From JAYPHU01 sp964611435 (GTDB taxonomy: Bacteria; Pseudomonadota; Alphaproteobacteria; Rhodospirillales; UBA2165), in the NCBI GenBank assembly GCA_964611435.1, contig CAZSXT010000001.1, forward strand, positions 186,001-250,000: DNA of 64,000 nucleotides, read 5' to 3'. The notes beneath the pieces were generated by a model that was not told the DNA's origin, did no database searches, and was given only the letters and a program-made list of their open reading frames with translations. Below are positions 54,563 through 63,198 of this stretch, piece after piece. Each line of letters opens with the position of its first letter. Position 1 is the first letter of the stretch. Both the position numbers and the translations under genes were made by a program.

Positions 54563-55273
54563 TTAACGCCTTTTTGCCTGTATCAGTGTAGAGATGACAT
54601 AGGAAAACGGTCGATGATCAGAAAATGTAATATTGCAAAAACCTGCATATTCCATCGCCTGTCGCCATGCGTCTTCCTCTACAGCCCCTCCAAGCGACGT
54701 GTTAAACGCCAGCGGATCCTCCCTAACCTCCGGTGGCAGGTCGTTTTCCAGCACTAAGTCTCTTAAACGTAATTGTCCGCCAGGTTTCAAGATTCGAAAT
54801 GCTTCGGCAAAGGCCTTCCTTTTGTCTGCCGCCAAGTTGAATGACGCGTTGCCGAAGACGGTATCCGCTAAGCCGTTCGGTAAGGGGAGGCGTTCGATAT
54901 CACCGGTAATCACCTCGCAATCGAATTTTTTAGCGCTGCGGCTCATTATTGGCGCCAGATCGACGGAAATGACTCGTTTCCAAGCTAGGACATTTTTGGC
55001 GATATAGCTGTCGAAGCCAGCGCCGGAGCCGAGATCGACGGAGACGGATATCTCGTCTGGCTTTACTTGCTTCCAGAGGAAACCACATCCGGAATAGAGC
55101 GCTTGGAGTTTCGGGGGCACATGATCCAACCATTCGGCGGGATATCCCGCATCGATGGCGTTTTCATATGTTGTTTTGATGGCGCCATCCGCGGAGGCCA
55201 GACGATCATACCGTCGTCTGATCTGTTGTTTGAGTTGGACTTCCCACAATGTTGGTTTTGGCGTGTCCATCAT
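54563..55273 (-). CDS. Class I SAM-dependent methyltransferase
   Basis: Methyltransferase of 236 residues with motif I VSVDLGSGAGFDSYIAKNV, motif II VITGDIERLPLPNGLADTV, and the post-motif AFRILKPGGQLRLRDLVLE. The sequence pattern (GSGAGFDSY, then GNASFNLAADKRKAF) recalls arsenite methyltransferases, but the conserved thiol ligands of ArsM cannot be confirmed. The target is unknown. A terminator belonging to the phosphoesterase gene lies immediately upstream of its start, so it needs its own promoter, or read-through. Confidence 0.8.
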   Translation of the reverse strand: MMDTPKPTLWEVQLKQQIRRRYDRLASADGAIKTTYENAIDAGYPAEWLDHVPPKLQALYSGCGFLWKQVKPDEISVSVDLGSGAGFDSYIAKNVLAWKRVISVDLAPIMSRSAKKFDCEVITGDIERLPLPNGLADTVFGNASFNLAADKRKAFAEAFRILKPGGQLRLRDLVLENDLPPEVREDPLAFNTSLGGAVEEDAWRQAMEYAGFCNITFSDHRPFSYVISTLIQAKRR

Positions 55274-55280
55274 CCGCTAA

Positions 55281-55320
55281 ATAAAAAAAGGCCGCCCATC
55301 TTATGGAATAGGCGGCCTTT
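55281..55320 (-). terminator. Terminator of the metallophosphoesterase gene
   Basis: On the minus strand, AAAGGCCGCC pairs perfectly with GGCGGCCTTT across a 14-base loop, followed by TTTTATTT. It lies 20 bases past the phosphoesterase stop and just before the methyltransferase start. A plus-strand reading also has A/T-rich flanks, but no plus-strand gene ends here. Confidence 0.85.
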
Positions 55321-55339
55321 AGCAATGTGTGATCAGCGT

Positions 55340-56119
55340 TTAGTGCGGCATATGATCCGGATTCCAGAACTGGCCGCTACGGATCATGCCGGCGATACGC
55401 TCACCATGCTCAATCCAGCTGTTCTCGTTGAACTCGGCTTGTTTTTCCGGATCAAAGTCGACGCGTTCGACCCGATTATTCCACTTGCCATCGCCCATGT
55501 ATTCGACGACGGCGTAAGACGGGCGGGGGTCACCATCCCAGCTCATGCCAACGGCAGCAGCGCAAACGAGTTGCTGGAACTTGCCATCAGCGCGCGGGAT
55601 ATCCCGCACAGACGGGCCGTGAATGTGGCCATGGGCCATCACGTCGTAGTCATAGCCTTTGAGCTTGTCAGCGATTTCGTCATCGGTCAGACGGAACGGG
55701 AACGCGTCGCTATCGCCGATGTCGTACGGCGTACCATGGAACACGTGGAAATCGTGGCCAAGGTCAGGTGTGTAAGTCATGGAGAAAGGGCGCTTGTCTA
55801 GCCATTCCAAGAGGGCGTCGTCCATGCGCTCCCGGGTCATTTGCATCATCCGGAACATCCACTCCTGGTGCGGACTTTTCGGGGTTGCCGTTTCCCAGAC
55901 TTTGCGGGTCACCCATAGGTCAACATTACCCACGATGACGTCAATCCAAGGGCGATCTTTCATCCGCTGTGCGATTTCAGCCGGTTCCGGGCCCAATCCG
56001 ACCAAATCGCCAATCACGACGATCTTGTCAGGGTTCTCTTTCTCAACGGCGGCTTCAACGGCATCCAGCTGGGGAATTTGTCCGTGAATATCCGAATAGA
56101 GGCAAAACTTGAAACTCAT
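55340..56119 (-). CDS. Calcineurin-like metallophosphoesterase (YfcE/MJ0936-like)
   Basis: Dimetal phosphoesterase of 259 residues with all five motifs: YSDIHGQIPQLDAV, VIGDLVGLGPEPAE, GNVDLWV, FHGTPYDIG and MAHGHIHGPSV. The family removes phosphate from nucleotides, phosphodiesters or proteins; the substrate is not evident. It carries its own terminator, so it is a single-gene unit. An AAGGAATG ribosome-binding site precedes the ATG. Confidence 0.88.
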   Translation of the reverse strand: MSFKFCLYSDIHGQIPQLDAVEAAVEKENPDKIVVIGDLVGLGPEPAEIAQRMKDRPWIDVIVGNVDLWVTRKVWETATPKSPHQEWMFRMMQMTRERMDDALLEWLDKRPFSMTYTPDLGHDFHVFHGTPYDIGDSDAFPFRLTDDEIADKLKGYDYDVMAHGHIHGPSVRDIPRADGKFQQLVCAAAVGMSWDGDPRPSYAVVEYMGDGKWNNRVERVDFDPEKQAEFNENSWIEHGERIAGMIRSGQFWNPDHMPH

Positions 56120-56349
56120 GTCTCATTCCTTCCAAAAAAAATTTGGTAGTCTTCTCCCATGCGCAATCGCTTCGGACGCGCGTTTGTTCTTGCTGACTTC
56201 TATACCAAATCAAAGTTGACGGCGGCAATCGCTAATCCGGCAAGCATTTTCAGGTATGCGTGCTCATGTCGTCACGAGGGGATTTGCAAATAAATGGATT
56301 GCCCGTTAGTAAATTTCTCAACAGTGAACTACGGATGTGGATACCTAAA

Positions 56350-57003
56350 ATGGAAAAAGACGAAATCGATTTAAAAGCGCAGGAGCTGATTAGAGAAGTC
56401 AGAGCCCGGACGTCGCCGCTCGATGCCAATGCCCTGGACCTTTTGTATAACGGCGCAAGATCATTTAACGGCTGGACTGACGAACCCGTCTCAGAAAAAC
56501 AACTCCGTCAGATTTACGATTTAATGAAGCTTTGTCCCACCAGTGCAAACTGCTGCCCACTGCGGATCAAATTTATTTGCTCCGACGAAGCCAAGGATAA
56601 GATGGGGCCTCTTATTTTCGAGAGAAATCGCGCCAAGACCATGCAGGCCCCGGCGGTTGCGATATTTGGGATGGATCTGGCGTTTTATCAACATATGCCC
56701 TTTTTGGCCCCCCACCGTCCTGACGACGTTCCCAACCGCATGAAAGAGAACCCAAACCTCATTCAACCCTGGGCCGTTCGGAATGCGACATTGCAGGCCG
56801 GTTATTTTATTTTGGCGGTAAGGGCCATTGGTTTGGATGCCGGCCCCATGCAAGGTGTCGATGCGGCTGGACTGGACGAGGCCTTTTGGGGCGGCACTGA
56901 TGTTAAGACCATGTTTATTTGTAGCGTCGGGCGCGGCAACGAAGAAACCGTGTTCAAGAAGCTCCCGCGATTTGAATTTGAAGAGGTTTGCGAAATCCTC
57001 TAG
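56350..57003 (+). CDS. Nitroreductase family protein, malonic semialdehyde reductase (RutE) type
   Basis: FMN-dependent nitroreductase-fold protein, 217 residues. The RutE/HadB-like blocks are ARSFNGWTDEPVSEKQLRQIYDLMKLCPTS (split here in description), RAIGLDAGPMQGVD and MFICSVGRGNE. In E. coli RutE reduces malonic semialdehyde from uracil catabolism, but no other rut genes are present, so general aldehyde or enone reduction is as likely. The ATG chosen lies after GGATGTGGAT; an in-frame ATG 30 codons upstream gives an unconserved extension. The preceding 230 bases contain no other recognised feature. Confidence 0.85.
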   Translation: MEKDEIDLKAQELIREVRARTSPLDANALDLLYNGARSFNGWTDEPVSEKQLRQIYDLMKLCPTSANCCPLRIKFICSDEAKDKMGPLIFERNRAKTMQAPAVAIFGMDLAFYQHMPFLAPHRPDDVPNRMKENPNLIQPWAVRNATLQAGYFILAVRAIGLDAGPMQGVDAAGLDEAFWGGTDVKTMFICSVGRGNEETVFKKLPRFEFEEVCEIL

Positions 57004-57011
57004 CTAGATCG

Positions 57012-57037
57012 GGCAAGAGGCCGAAGTCTCTTGTTTT
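57012..57037 (+). terminator. Probable terminator after the RutE-like gene
   Basis: CAAGAG pairs with CTCTTG across an eight-base loop and is followed by TTTT, beginning nine bases after the stop codon. The stem is short (six pairs, plus a G-U), so strength is uncertain. Confidence 0.5.
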
Positions 57038-57048
57038 CCACTCGAATT

Positions 57049-57097
57049 CGCGTTAAACGCGTCCCGCCTTAGATGCGGGCTCGCCCGTATTGGGCGA
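57049..57097 (+). other. Three tandem hairpins in the aspS leader
   Basis: Three perfect small stems follow each other with one-base spacers: CGCGT-TAA-ACGCG (57049-57061), CCCGC-CTTAGAT-GCGGG (57063-57079) and TCGCCC-GTATT-GGGCGA (57081-57097). They end 25 bases before the aspS start codon, so they lie in its 5' leader or promoter-proximal region. A structured regulatory leader is possible; none of the known aminoacyl-tRNA synthetase riboregulators was recognised. Confidence 0.4.
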
Positions 57098-57122
57098 CTT
57101 CATCGCACCTGAAAGAGATACC

Positions 57123-58961
57123 ATGTCTGCCGAGTCTGCGCTCCATCCCTATCGTACTCACACTTGTGGGGAACTCCGTCTTGAAAACGCCGGTCAGCAA
57201 GCGCGTTTGTCAGGCTGGGTGCATCGGAAACGAGACCACGGCAATTTGCTCTTTATTGATCTGCGTGATCACTACGGACTGACGCAGTGCGTGATCGAAG
57301 TGACAAGTGATCTGTTTCCGGAAGTAGAGCAAGTTCGCGCCGAAAGCGTGATTACAGTCACCGGCACTATCGAGAAACGCAGTGACGAGACGATCAACAC
57401 AGATCTGCCCACAGGGGAGGTCGAACTCCGCATCTCTGAATTCAATTTGGAATCCGAGGCGGATGCGCTTCCGTTGCAAGTTTTCGGCGACGCCGAATAC
57501 CCGGAAGACATTCGATTAAGATACCGATTTTTGGATTTGCGCCGGGAAGAGGTGCATCAGAATATCGTTTTGCGTAGCCAGGTGATCAGTTCTATCCGCC
57601 GGCGTATGACGGACCAGGGGTTTATGGAGTTTCAAACACCGATCCTGACGGCGTCATCGCCGGAAGGAGCGCGGGACTACTTGGTGCCCAGCCGCATACA
57701 TCCCGGCAAGTTCTATGCCCTCCCTCAAGCCCCGCAGATTTTTAAGCAGCTCATTATGGTGTCGGGTTTTGACAAGTACTTCCAGATTGCGCCGTGTTTT
57801 CGCGATGAAGACGCGCGGGCGGACAGATCGCCGGGCGAGTTCTACCAATTGGACGTTGAGATGTCCTATTGCACTCAGGATGACGTGTTTAATGCGCTTG
57901 AACCGGTGTTGGGCGGGGTGTTCGAGGAGTTCAGTAATGGACGTGAGGTAACCACGGCGCCGTTCCCGAGAATTGCGTATGCCGATTCGATGCGCTGGTA
58001 CGGTTCGGACAAGCCCGACCTACGCAATCCCCTGAAAATGAGTGATGCCACGCATATTTTTGCCGGTTCGGGATTCAAGATTTTTGCCGGCATGATCGAA
58101 AAAGATTCGAACGTGCAGGTGTGGGCGATCCCGGCGCCGACGGGCGGTAGCCGGGCCTTTTGCGACCGTATGAACAGTTGGGCGCAGGATGAGGGACAAC
58201 CTGGATTAGGATACATCTTTTTCCGGGATGGGGACGGCGCGGGTCCCTTGGCCAAGAATATTGGTCCCGAGCGTACGGAACAGCTTCGCGCCGAATTGGA
58301 GTTAAAGGACGGCGACGCAGTCTTTTTCGTCGCGGGTCTTCCTAAAGAATTTGCGGCCTTTGCAGGAGCCGCCCGCACTAGGGTTGGGGAGGAACTCGAC
58401 CTTTGTGAGAAGGACGTTTTCCGGTTCTGCTGGATCGTTGATTATCCGATGTACGAAATGGATGATGACAATGGGAAAATAGAATTTAGCCACAACCCCT
58501 TTTCCATGCCGCAAGGTGGGCTGGAAGCACTCGAAAGTCAGGATCCGTTGGACGTGCTGGCCTTCCAATATGATATCGTTTGCAATGGCGTTGAACTCTC
58601 CAGTGGCGCCATTCGGAACCATCGGCCTGACATCATGTACAAGGCTTTTGAAATCGCGGGCTACGACAAATCTGTCGTGGAAACGGAGTTTGCGGGTCTC
58701 TTAAATGCCTTTAAATATGGCGCTCCGCCGCACGGTGGGTCTGCGCCCGGTATTGACCGCATTGTCATGCTGCTCGCAAATGAGCCCAATATTCGTGAAG
58801 TTATCGTTTTCCCGATGAACCAGCAGGCCGAAGATCTAATGATGAATGCGCCGGCGGAAATTACCGATGATCGCTATAAGGAATTGCACATCAAAAAGGA
58901 TCTGCCCAAAACCAAAAAGCGATCAGACTCCGACGTTGTGGCTGAAGCAGAGGCTAAGTAG
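57123..58961 (+). CDS. aspS: Aspartyl-tRNA synthetase (bacterial type)
   Basis: Class IIb synthetase charging tRNA-Asp; in Alphaproteobacteria it may also charge tRNA-Asn. The 612 residues show the OB-fold anticodon domain (ARLSGWVHRKRDHGNLLFIDL), motif 1 (VISSIRRRMTDQGFMEFQTP), motif 2 (CFRDEDARADRSPGEFYQLD), the large GAD insertion, and motif 3 (GGSAPGIDRIVMLLANEPNI). PCFRDEDARADRSPGEF is the alphaproteobacterial form of motif 2. The ATG used matches family starts; the frame runs 11 codons further upstream. It converges with an unknown gene. Confidence 0.97.
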   Translation: MSAESALHPYRTHTCGELRLENAGQQARLSGWVHRKRDHGNLLFIDLRDHYGLTQCVIEVTSDLFPEVEQVRAESVITVTGTIEKRSDETINTDLPTGEVELRISEFNLESEADALPLQVFGDAEYPEDIRLRYRFLDLRREEVHQNIVLRSQVISSIRRRMTDQGFMEFQTPILTASSPEGARDYLVPSRIHPGKFYALPQAPQIFKQLIMVSGFDKYFQIAPCFRDEDARADRSPGEFYQLDVEMSYCTQDDVFNALEPVLGGVFEEFSNGREVTTAPFPRIAYADSMRWYGSDKPDLRNPLKMSDATHIFAGSGFKIFAGMIEKDSNVQVWAIPAPTGGSRAFCDRMNSWAQDEGQPGLGYIFFRDGDGAGPLAKNIGPERTEQLRAELELKDGDAVFFVAGLPKEFAAFAGAARTRVGEELDLCEKDVFRFCWIVDYPMYEMDDDNGKIEFSHNPFSMPQGGLEALESQDPLDVLAFQYDIVCNGVELSSGAIRNHRPDIMYKAFEIAGYDKSVVETEFAGLLNAFKYGAPPHGGSAPGIDRIVMLLANEPNIREVIVFPMNQQAEDLMMNAPAEITDDRYKELHIKKDLPKTKKRSDSDVVAEAEAK

Positions 58962-58991
58962 CTCTGGCTGACCTGTTCGCCGATTAATTCT

Positions 58992-59549
58992 CTATTTAAC
59001 TCCCCTCAAACTCAGGGTCGGAATATTTTGAATTCGCTCTAGCTTTGGATAGAGTTTGCGGTGGGGGTGTTCCGGCGCCCGGGGCTTTCGGATCGATTTG
59101 AGCAGGTCCAGAGTGGATTGAGCTCGCTGAACAACACGTTCGTCCTCGGTGCAGTGGGTGCGCTCGAAGCTCACCCGTTGCCGCCAGATCGCGATATAAT
59201 CTCGAGGCAGATCAGGCTGCGCCTTTTCACCAGTGAGGGCGCCGATCGTGCTTTCGAAATTAGGCATCAGCTCGGATTGAAAGGCCAATTCCGTATACTG
59301 TTCCTGTGACAGAAACCCGGCTGAATACAGATCGAAGCTTAGGTTGACCATCTGACGCGGGGTCATATGCCTGACGTCGTACTCGGCCGCAATCTCCATC
59401 AGTTCCGGTGGCAGAGACTTGTAGATTTCGAAGTCAGGTTCGTCATCTATCGAGCCGGGCTCAAATACTCTGGGAAGTCCCGGTTCAAGAGTGTCTTCTT
59501 GTCGTTCGGTCTCGTTTGGCACGAGTTGAAGATAAGTTTCAGAAGGCAT
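58992..59549 (-). CDS. Hypothetical protein
   Basis: Unrecognised soluble protein of 185 residues. The N-terminal third is acidic and proline/glutamate rich (LVPNETERQEDTLEPGLPRVFEP-type sequence). The middle contains YDVRHMTPRQMVNLSFDLYSAGFLSQEQYTELAFQSEL, a helical stretch resembling small helix-loop-helix proteins. The C-terminus is basic (RAPEHPHRKLYPKLERIQNI). No signal peptide or membrane span is seen. The ATG follows GTGAGGAT; the frame runs 37 codons further upstream. Codon use looks like the neighbours, so it is probably a real lineage-specific gene. Confidence 0.65.
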   Translation of the reverse strand: MPSETYLQLVPNETERQEDTLEPGLPRVFEPGSIDDEPDFEIYKSLPPELMEIAAEYDVRHMTPRQMVNLSFDLYSAGFLSQEQYTELAFQSELMPNFESTIGALTGEKAQPDLPRDYIAIWRQRVSFERTHCTEDERVVQRAQSTLDLLKSIRKPRAPEHPHRKLYPKLERIQNIPTLSLRGVK

Positions 59550-59925
59550 TGTATCCTCACTTCGGGCGAGCTGATTTCTACCGTGCCAAACATCGCACCA
59601 TTCAGAATCGTGCTTTGCCGACACTGTACTCACAGCTCGTCTCTCCTGGTTGCCAGCCAATTAGTCCAGCCCGGATATAATTCCGGGTCTTTGGCCTAGA
59701 AATAAGCAACCAGCGTGCCAGCATTAAATATTTATTAATTTCAGAGGGTTGTAGAGTTTAAGTGATAAATTAAACAAGGATAACTGGGCAGATTTCGATT
59801 TTACCCGGTAAATTTATCCTGTTTCCAATCTCGAGATTTCCGGCTGGCTCATGTCCGACTTTTGAAGTATCCCGAGGGAAACCCGCTGGAAATTTAACGC
59901 CTTGGCGTTAGGATAAGGTGTCCTC
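59550..59925. promoter_or_regulatory. Divergent intergenic region with a long imperfect hairpin
   Basis: This 376-base gap between the hypothetical gene and eipB is AT-rich in its centre. At 59772-59824, AAACAAGGATAA pairs with TTATCCTGTTT (one bulged A), and CTGGG/CCCGG continue the stem inward, about 16 pairs. It is not followed by a U-run. It may be an RNA element in the eipB leader or a cruciform-type operator. No tRNA-like or protein-coding signal was found in the gap. Confidence 0.35.
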
Positions 59926-60786
59926 ATGATGCCTGATCGGGCTGGAAAGAAGTTTATGAAGTTTGTTCTCACATTTAGGATATGCCGTCTCGGCTTCTTT
60001 GCCGGTTTTTTGTCTATATGGGTGGCGGGGCATGTTGCGGCCAGCCAACTGCAATCTCATAGGGCCATGTACAGCATGGCATTGGGCACGTCTGGCGAAA
60101 CCGGCGCACCTTTGGGGATCCGAGGGGTTATGACCTACGAGTTCAAAGAGCATTGCGAGGCTTGGAGCGTAAGCACCAAGGTTTACCTTCGCCTTAAGTT
60201 CGGCAATGGGCCCGAGGTTGAAAGCGTTCGGAAGATTGCAACTTGGGAAGCCAAAGATGGATCGAGTTTCAGGTTTCGGGTTCACGAAACCAACGCCAAA
60301 AAGCAGGTCCAGGAAATCAAAGGTGTTGCTATCATTGAAGACGAAGGTAGCGCCGGTGTGGCGGAATATGTAGCGCCGGTTCGTCAGAAAGTAACTTTGC
60401 CGAAAGGAACATTATTTCCAACCGGACATCTTCAAAAGTTGATTGCCAGTTCCCAGAGAAAGGAGACTCATTTGGGCCGCCATATTTTTGACGGCTCGTC
60501 CATGGATGATCCGTTCTTAGTAAGTGCGGTCATTGGAAATGCTGCCGTCGATCCTCCGCTTAAGGCGGAGGTTAGAAAAATTTTGGGAGACATGAAGCGA
60601 TGGACTGCTCGGTTGGCTTATTTCCCCGTCAAATCTGCCGCCGAGGTGCCGGATTTCGAACTTGGTGTGCGATACCGTGAAGACGGGATCATTGACAATA
60701 TATCTCAGGACTATGGCTCTTATACATTGGAGGCGAAACTGGTGAGGGTTGAGTTTCTGTCGCCTGAATCAAATTGTGGCCAGTAG
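59926..60786 (+). CDS. eipB: EipB family envelope integrity protein (DUF1849)
   Basis: Periplasmic beta-spiral protein needed for envelope stability in Brucella and related bacteria. After a signal peptide (around MKFVLTFRICRLGFFAGFLS ... HVAAS), the family start ASQLQSHRAMYSMAL is followed by MTYEFKEHCEAWSV and DGSSMDDPFLVSA. Two cysteines, in EHCEAW and near the C-terminus (ESNCGQ), correspond to the structural disulfide of EipB. Two starts are plausible: this ATG, with AAGGTG before it, or the ATG ten codons on, which gives a more usual n-region. Monocistronic, convergent with dinB. Confidence 0.88.
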   Translation: MMPDRAGKKFMKFVLTFRICRLGFFAGFLSIWVAGHVAASQLQSHRAMYSMALGTSGETGAPLGIRGVMTYEFKEHCEAWSVSTKVYLRLKFGNGPEVESVRKIATWEAKDGSSFRFRVHETNAKKQVQEIKGVAIIEDEGSAGVAEYVAPVRQKVTLPKGTLFPTGHLQKLIASSQRKETHLGRHIFDGSSMDDPFLVSAVIGNAAVDPPLKAEVRKILGDMKRWTARLAYFPVKSAAEVPDFELGVRYREDGIIDNISQDYGSYTLEAKLVRVEFLSPESNCGQ

Positions 60787-60798
60787 GAGATATCTCCT
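60785..60798. repeat. Perfect palindrome between convergent stop codons
   Basis: AGGAGATATCTCCT is a 14-base perfect palindrome that fills the gap between the eipB and dinB stop codons, just overlapping both. It could be a minimal bidirectional terminator; no U-run of length is present on either side. Confidence 0.3.
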
Positions 60799-62063
60799 TA
60801 ATCGCCTAGGTAGGCGCGCCCCTTTCTGATCGACGGACTTCCAAATTTCTCCCGGACCTTGTCCATGGCGGCTTCCACTTTAGCCAGGTCTTTTGCCGAC
60901 CCGTCCAGCAGATTGCCTTGATCCGCCAGGCTTTCGTCGTCGAATTTTGTCACACCGATTCCGATGAGCCTGAATTTTGTACCATCGGCCTCCTTCCTCA
61001 ACAGGGGCAAAGATGCTTTGTACAGCACCTCTGCAATTTGAGTCGGTTCGGACAATTGGCGTGATCGGGTCAAGGTCTTAAATCCAGATGTTTTCAGCTT
61101 GAGGCTTATCGCGCATCCGGCAAGGCCTTTGGCTTTAAGGCGTCGGCTGACTTTCTCGCAAAGCGGCCAAAGCCGGTAACACAGTGCATCCGCCGTCGAT
61201 ATATCCTTCGAGAACGTCGTTTCGGCAGAGACACTTTTTGCGTTGCCAGCGGGATCAACAGGGCGTGAGTCCAAGCCACGCGACAGTTTTGATAGCCTGG
61301 CTCCGATCGCGCCATATTGGGAAATCAACTTCTCTGGTTCAATTTGTCTAAGTTGACCGATGGTCGAGATACCGTCCCGACGAAGTTTCGCCTGTAGCGA
61401 CTTGCCGACGCCCCAGACAGACCCGACGGGCCGTGGGCTTAGGAAGTCAATGGCCTCTGCCTCTCCAATCACCGCAAATCCCCGGGGCTTGTTCAAATCC
61501 GATGCCGTCTTGGCTAGAAATTTATTGTAGCTAAGCCCCACTGAGGCATCGACACCGATTTCCGTTTCAATTCGGCGAACCAAACGGACCAGAGTTTGCG
61601 CAGGTGCGGCGCCGTGCAGTTTCCCTGTGCCGCGTAAATCCAGGAAGGCTTCGTCGATGGACAATGGCTCGACGAGAGGGGTGGTCTCCTGCATCAGTAC
61701 ACGGATTTCTCGGCCAACCCGGCTGTATTTCTCCATGTCGGGTCTGATGATGACGGCATCAGGGCATAGTTTTCTCGCTTGAAACATCGGCATCGCGGAG
61801 TGCACGCCCTTGAGACGGGCAACGTAGCAGCAGGCCGAAACGACCCCGCGTTGTCCACCGCCGACAATGACAGGTTTCGTGGCTAAATCAGGATTATCCC
61901 GCTTCTCGACGCTCGCGTAAAAAGCGTCACAATCGATGTGAGCGATGGAGAGAGAGGGCAATTCGTCGTGCGTGAATAATCGAGGCGAGGAACAGACGCT
62001 ACATCTTTCCGGCATGAGCTGTGCCTCGGTTAGTTCGCCACAGTTTCGGCAAAGAACATACAT
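60798..62063 (-). CDS. dinB: DNA polymerase IV with N-terminal zinc ribbon
   Basis: Y-family translesion polymerase, 421 residues. Catalytic motifs are HIDCDAFYASVEKRDNP, YSRVGREIRVLM and EPLSIDEAFLDL (acidic metal ligands), followed by GLSYNKFLAKTASDLNKPRG and a little-finger domain. Ahead of the polymerase, residues ~4-33 form a four-cysteine zinc-ribbon-like module (CRNCGEL ... ERCSVCSSPRLF), which E. coli DinB lacks but many alphaproteobacterial forms have. The start is the ATG overlapping the ROK kinase stop (TGATG), so the two are co-translated. Confidence 0.93.
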   Translation of the reverse strand: MYVLCRNCGELTEAQLMPERCSVCSSPRLFTHDELPSLSIAHIDCDAFYASVEKRDNPDLATKPVIVGGGQRGVVSACCYVARLKGVHSAMPMFQARKLCPDAVIIRPDMEKYSRVGREIRVLMQETTPLVEPLSIDEAFLDLRGTGKLHGAAPAQTLVRLVRRIETEIGVDASVGLSYNKFLAKTASDLNKPRGFAVIGEAEAIDFLSPRPVGSVWGVGKSLQAKLRRDGISTIGQLRQIEPEKLISQYGAIGARLSKLSRGLDSRPVDPAGNAKSVSAETTFSKDISTADALCYRLWPLCEKVSRRLKAKGLAGCAISLKLKTSGFKTLTRSRQLSEPTQIAEVLYKASLPLLRKEADGTKFRLIGIGVTKFDDESLADQGNLLDGSAKDLAKVEAAMDKVREKFGSPSIRKGRAYLGD

Positions 62064-62998
62064 CACATTGCCCCCGACATTGATCGTGCGGGCCAGAGCA
62101 TGGCGGCCCCGCGAACGCCACCGGAGTCGCCGTGGAGGTTCTTTAAAAGTTTGGTTGAGCAGTCGTCCGAAAATATCCATTCGGACCAAAGATCTGGTAC
62201 TCGATCATATATTTCCTTGATATTGGACAGTCCCCCACCCAAGACAATGACATCAAGATCTAGAATATTGATAATGGAGGCGAGGCTCTTGGCGAGGCGC
62301 CTATAGTATATTTCCATGGCAGATATGGCGGATTTGTCGCCGGCCCGTGATTGTTCGGCGACAACCTTAGCGTTTAGGCGTGTACCCTGAGGGAGGGACG
62401 CAAGTTTTACAAAGCTTCGCACCAAGCCTGCTCCACTCAGGAACGTCTCTATACAGCCTTCAAGTCCGCAATAGCATTGTGCGCCGGAGTTTTCATCCTG
62501 GTCTTCGGATCGGCTAGGCCAGGGTAGGGGATTGTGTCCCCACTCGCCGGCGATGGCGTTTGGCCCAGATATTAGTTTCCCATTGACGGCGATTCCACCG
62601 CCAACGCCGGTCCCGAGAATGACACCAAATACACAGTCAGCACCTGCCGCCGCCCCATCGACGGCCTCTGACATAGTAAAACAATTTGCGTCGTTGGCCA
62701 TGCGCAGTGGCCGGTCCAATGCTTTTTGGAGGTCATTGAAAAAGGGCTTCCCGATTAACCAAGTTGAATTTGCGTTCTTAACCAGCCCTGTTGAGGGGGA
62801 GATGGTGCCGGGAATACCAATCCCTACCGGTGTTGTAGGCGGCAGGTTCAACTCAGTGATCAACCCGCAAACTGAATTGATGGTTTCTAGATAGTCGCCC
62901 TGGGGCGTAGCAATTCTTTGACGTCCAAGTTCTTCGCCTGTGTCAGTGAGTGCCACGGCTTCAATCTTTGTGCCGCCTAAATCAACGCCGATGCGCAT
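62063..62998 (-). CDS. ROK family sugar kinase
   Basis: Sugar kinase of the ROK family, 311 residues, probably a fructokinase or glucokinase/N-acetylhexosamine kinase. The phosphate-binding start is MRIGVDLGGTKIEAVALTDTG. Further motifs are VGIGIPGTISPSTGLVKNANS, NDANCFTMSEA (catalytic Asp), GTGVGGGIAVNG, EWGHNPLPW, and the zinc-type cysteine motif CYCGLEGCIETFLSG. An ATG five codons upstream (63013) is the alternative start. dinB follows with a one-base overlap, an unusual pairing of a sugar kinase with a translesion polymerase. Confidence 0.92.
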   Translation of the reverse strand: MRIGVDLGGTKIEAVALTDTGEELGRQRIATPQGDYLETINSVCGLITELNLPPTTPVGIGIPGTISPSTGLVKNANSTWLIGKPFFNDLQKALDRPLRMANDANCFTMSEAVDGAAAGADCVFGVILGTGVGGGIAVNGKLISGPNAIAGEWGHNPLPWPSRSEDQDENSGAQCYCGLEGCIETFLSGAGLVRSFVKLASLPQGTRLNAKVVAEQSRAGDKSAISAMEIYYRRLAKSLASIINILDLDVIVLGGGLSNIKEIYDRVPDLWSEWIFSDDCSTKLLKNLHGDSGGVRGAAMLWPARSMSGAM

Positions 62999-63106
62999 TG
63001 CACCGATATCCATCCAAATAATAGGGCTTCGTAATTCTCGCGATTACGGCGGCAGTTGGCAACTCATGCGATGGATAAGGGATGTAGACTAGCGATCCCA
63101 TACCCC

Positions 63107-63148
63107 AAAAAGAAAGGATGCGGCTCCACCCAGGCTTGAGCCGCATCC
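63107..63148 (-). terminator. Terminator of the 76-residue protein gene
   Basis: On the minus strand GGATGCGGCTC pairs perfectly with GAGCCGCATCC over an 11-base loop and is followed by TTTCTTTTT. It lies about 50 bases beyond the small gene's stop, separating it from the ROK-dinB pair. Confidence 0.85.
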
Positions 63149-63198
63149 TCGCTCCCCCGAATCCCTTCCGATCTGTACCGGAAGGGGCGCGATAACTG

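Noticed and set aside
56260..56349. An N-terminal extension of the RutE-like protein.
   Set aside because: The added 30 residues have no family similarity, and a better-placed ATG begins the conserved domain.
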